Part shown: one piece after another, positions 5,745-6,099 of the stretch | Position numbering within the stretch: position 1 is the first letter of the stretch | How the letters are laid out: every line of letters starts with the position of its first letter | Source of the DNA: Microcaldota archaeon | Lineage (GTDB): Archaea > Micrarchaeota > Micrarchaeia > Micrarchaeales > CABMGC01 | Assembly: GCA_027340645.1 (NCBI GenBank) | Contig: DAHWQN010000039.1 | Location: 1 to 6,099 of the forward strand | Direction: 5' to 3' | DNA length: 6,099 nucleotides | The notes under the pieces: model-generated | What the model saw: only the letters and a program-made list of their open reading frames with translations | Told to the model about the DNA's origin: nothing | Databases searched by the model: none | Translations under genes and position numbers: made by a program

Positions 5745-6099
5745 ATGATAGATGGCAAAGTGTACACCGCTATAGCAACACCAAACATAGCACTGATAAA
5801 ATACTGGGGCAAAAGGGACGAGAAGCTCATACTGCCGACGAATAGCTCCATAAGCATGACAATGGGAGAAGAGTTCAATACCAAAACCAGCATCATGTTC
5901 ACAGACAAGATAGACGAAGACACCTTCTACATAAACGGCACGAAGCAGGACCTTTCTGATAAGGATATAAAAGAGAGATTCGCCATTATAGACATATTGA
6001 GGAATATGGCAGGCACCAGGGCCAGGGCAATGGTAGTCTCGGAGAATTCCTTCCCTACTGCTGCTGGCCTAGCCTCGAGCGCCAGCGGAATAGCGGCAA
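5745..6099 (+). CDS. mvaD: Diphosphomevalonate decarboxylase family enzyme (N-terminal part, runs off right edge)
   Basis: 118 codons of a GHMP-family decarboxylase that converts diphosphomevalonate to isopentenyl diphosphate with ATP. The sequence opens with ATPNIALIKYWGKRDEKL and LPTNSSISMT (11-39), the family's hallmark N-terminus including Lys18 and the WGKRD element, and reaches SENSFPTAAGLASSASGIAA (99-118), the phosphate-binding loop. Both match the decarboxylase subfamily almost word for word, so this is not the mevalonate-3-kinase of Thermoplasma. Haloarchaeal phosphomevalonate decarboxylases are close relatives, and the residues that separate the two lie beyond the window, so the exact substrate (mono- or diphosphate) is open. 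The gene is 45 bases downstream of mevalonate kinase, with a strong GGTGAT site, and is probably co-transcribed with it. About 200 more residues are expected beyond the edge. Confidence 0.9.
   Translation, partial: MIDGKVYTAIATPNIALIKYWGKRDEKLILPTNSSISMTMGEEFNTKTSIMFTDKIDEDTFYINGTKQDLSDKDIKERFAIIDILRNMAGTRARAMVVSENSFPTAAGLASSASGIAA

Noticed and set aside
5713..5748. 11-codon open frame whose stop overlaps the decarboxylase start (ATGA)
   Set aside because: It could be an upstream coupling peptide, but it has no ribosome binding site, and a short frame like this is expected by chance in a 45-base gap.

Overview
The window suggests an archaeal chromosome. The evidence is mevalonate-pathway genes, heavy use of ATA (Ile) and AGG/AGA (Arg) codons, TATA-like boxes with an apparently leaderless start (TTTAAAAG before the mevalonate kinase), and ribosome binding sites of the GGTGAT/AGGTG kind. 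Lineage cannot be fixed from sequence alone. A DPANN/Micrarchaeota-like or other mesophilic-to-acidophilic archaeon is a guess. Gram-positive bacteria also place mevalonate kinase next to diphosphomevalonate decarboxylase.

The window has two parts of different base composition. The left part (about 1-1560, minus strand) is AT-rich; sampled 60-base lines have 20/60, 23/60 and 16/60 G+C. It holds a two-gene set transcribed leftwards: a 69-residue peptide gene (1243-1452, GTG start) with a Cys/Ser/Gly-rich C-terminus, then, 40 bases on, a YcaO-family gene (1-1202). The YcaO gene runs off the left edge and is easily missed because its stop is outside the window. Together they look like a RiPP locus: an ATP-dependent YcaO enzyme that forms azoline or thioamide groups, and its precursor peptide. 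Upstream are a TATA-rich promoter and a perfect 18-bp palindrome that may be an operator. This is the most interesting content of the window.

Between 1572 and 1904 there is no intact gene. The stretch contains the C-terminal remnant of a GNAT acetyltransferase (1627-1782, plus strand) in G+C-richer DNA, which suggests that the AT-rich island landed in or beside an older gene, and a small stem-loop near the start of the next operon.

The right part (1905-6099, plus strand, sampled lines about 48-58% G+C) looks like native chromosome. It has a three-gene ABC-2 exporter (ATPase plus two six-helix permeases of the COG4586/COG4587/COG3694 type) with overlapping or abutting genes. A separately promoted isoprenoid pair follows: mevalonate kinase and the N-terminal third of a diphosphomevalonate decarboxylase-family enzyme, which runs off the right edge. 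The exporter sits head-to-head with the RiPP genes and might export the product, but its composition matches the housekeeping side, so the link is only a hypothesis.
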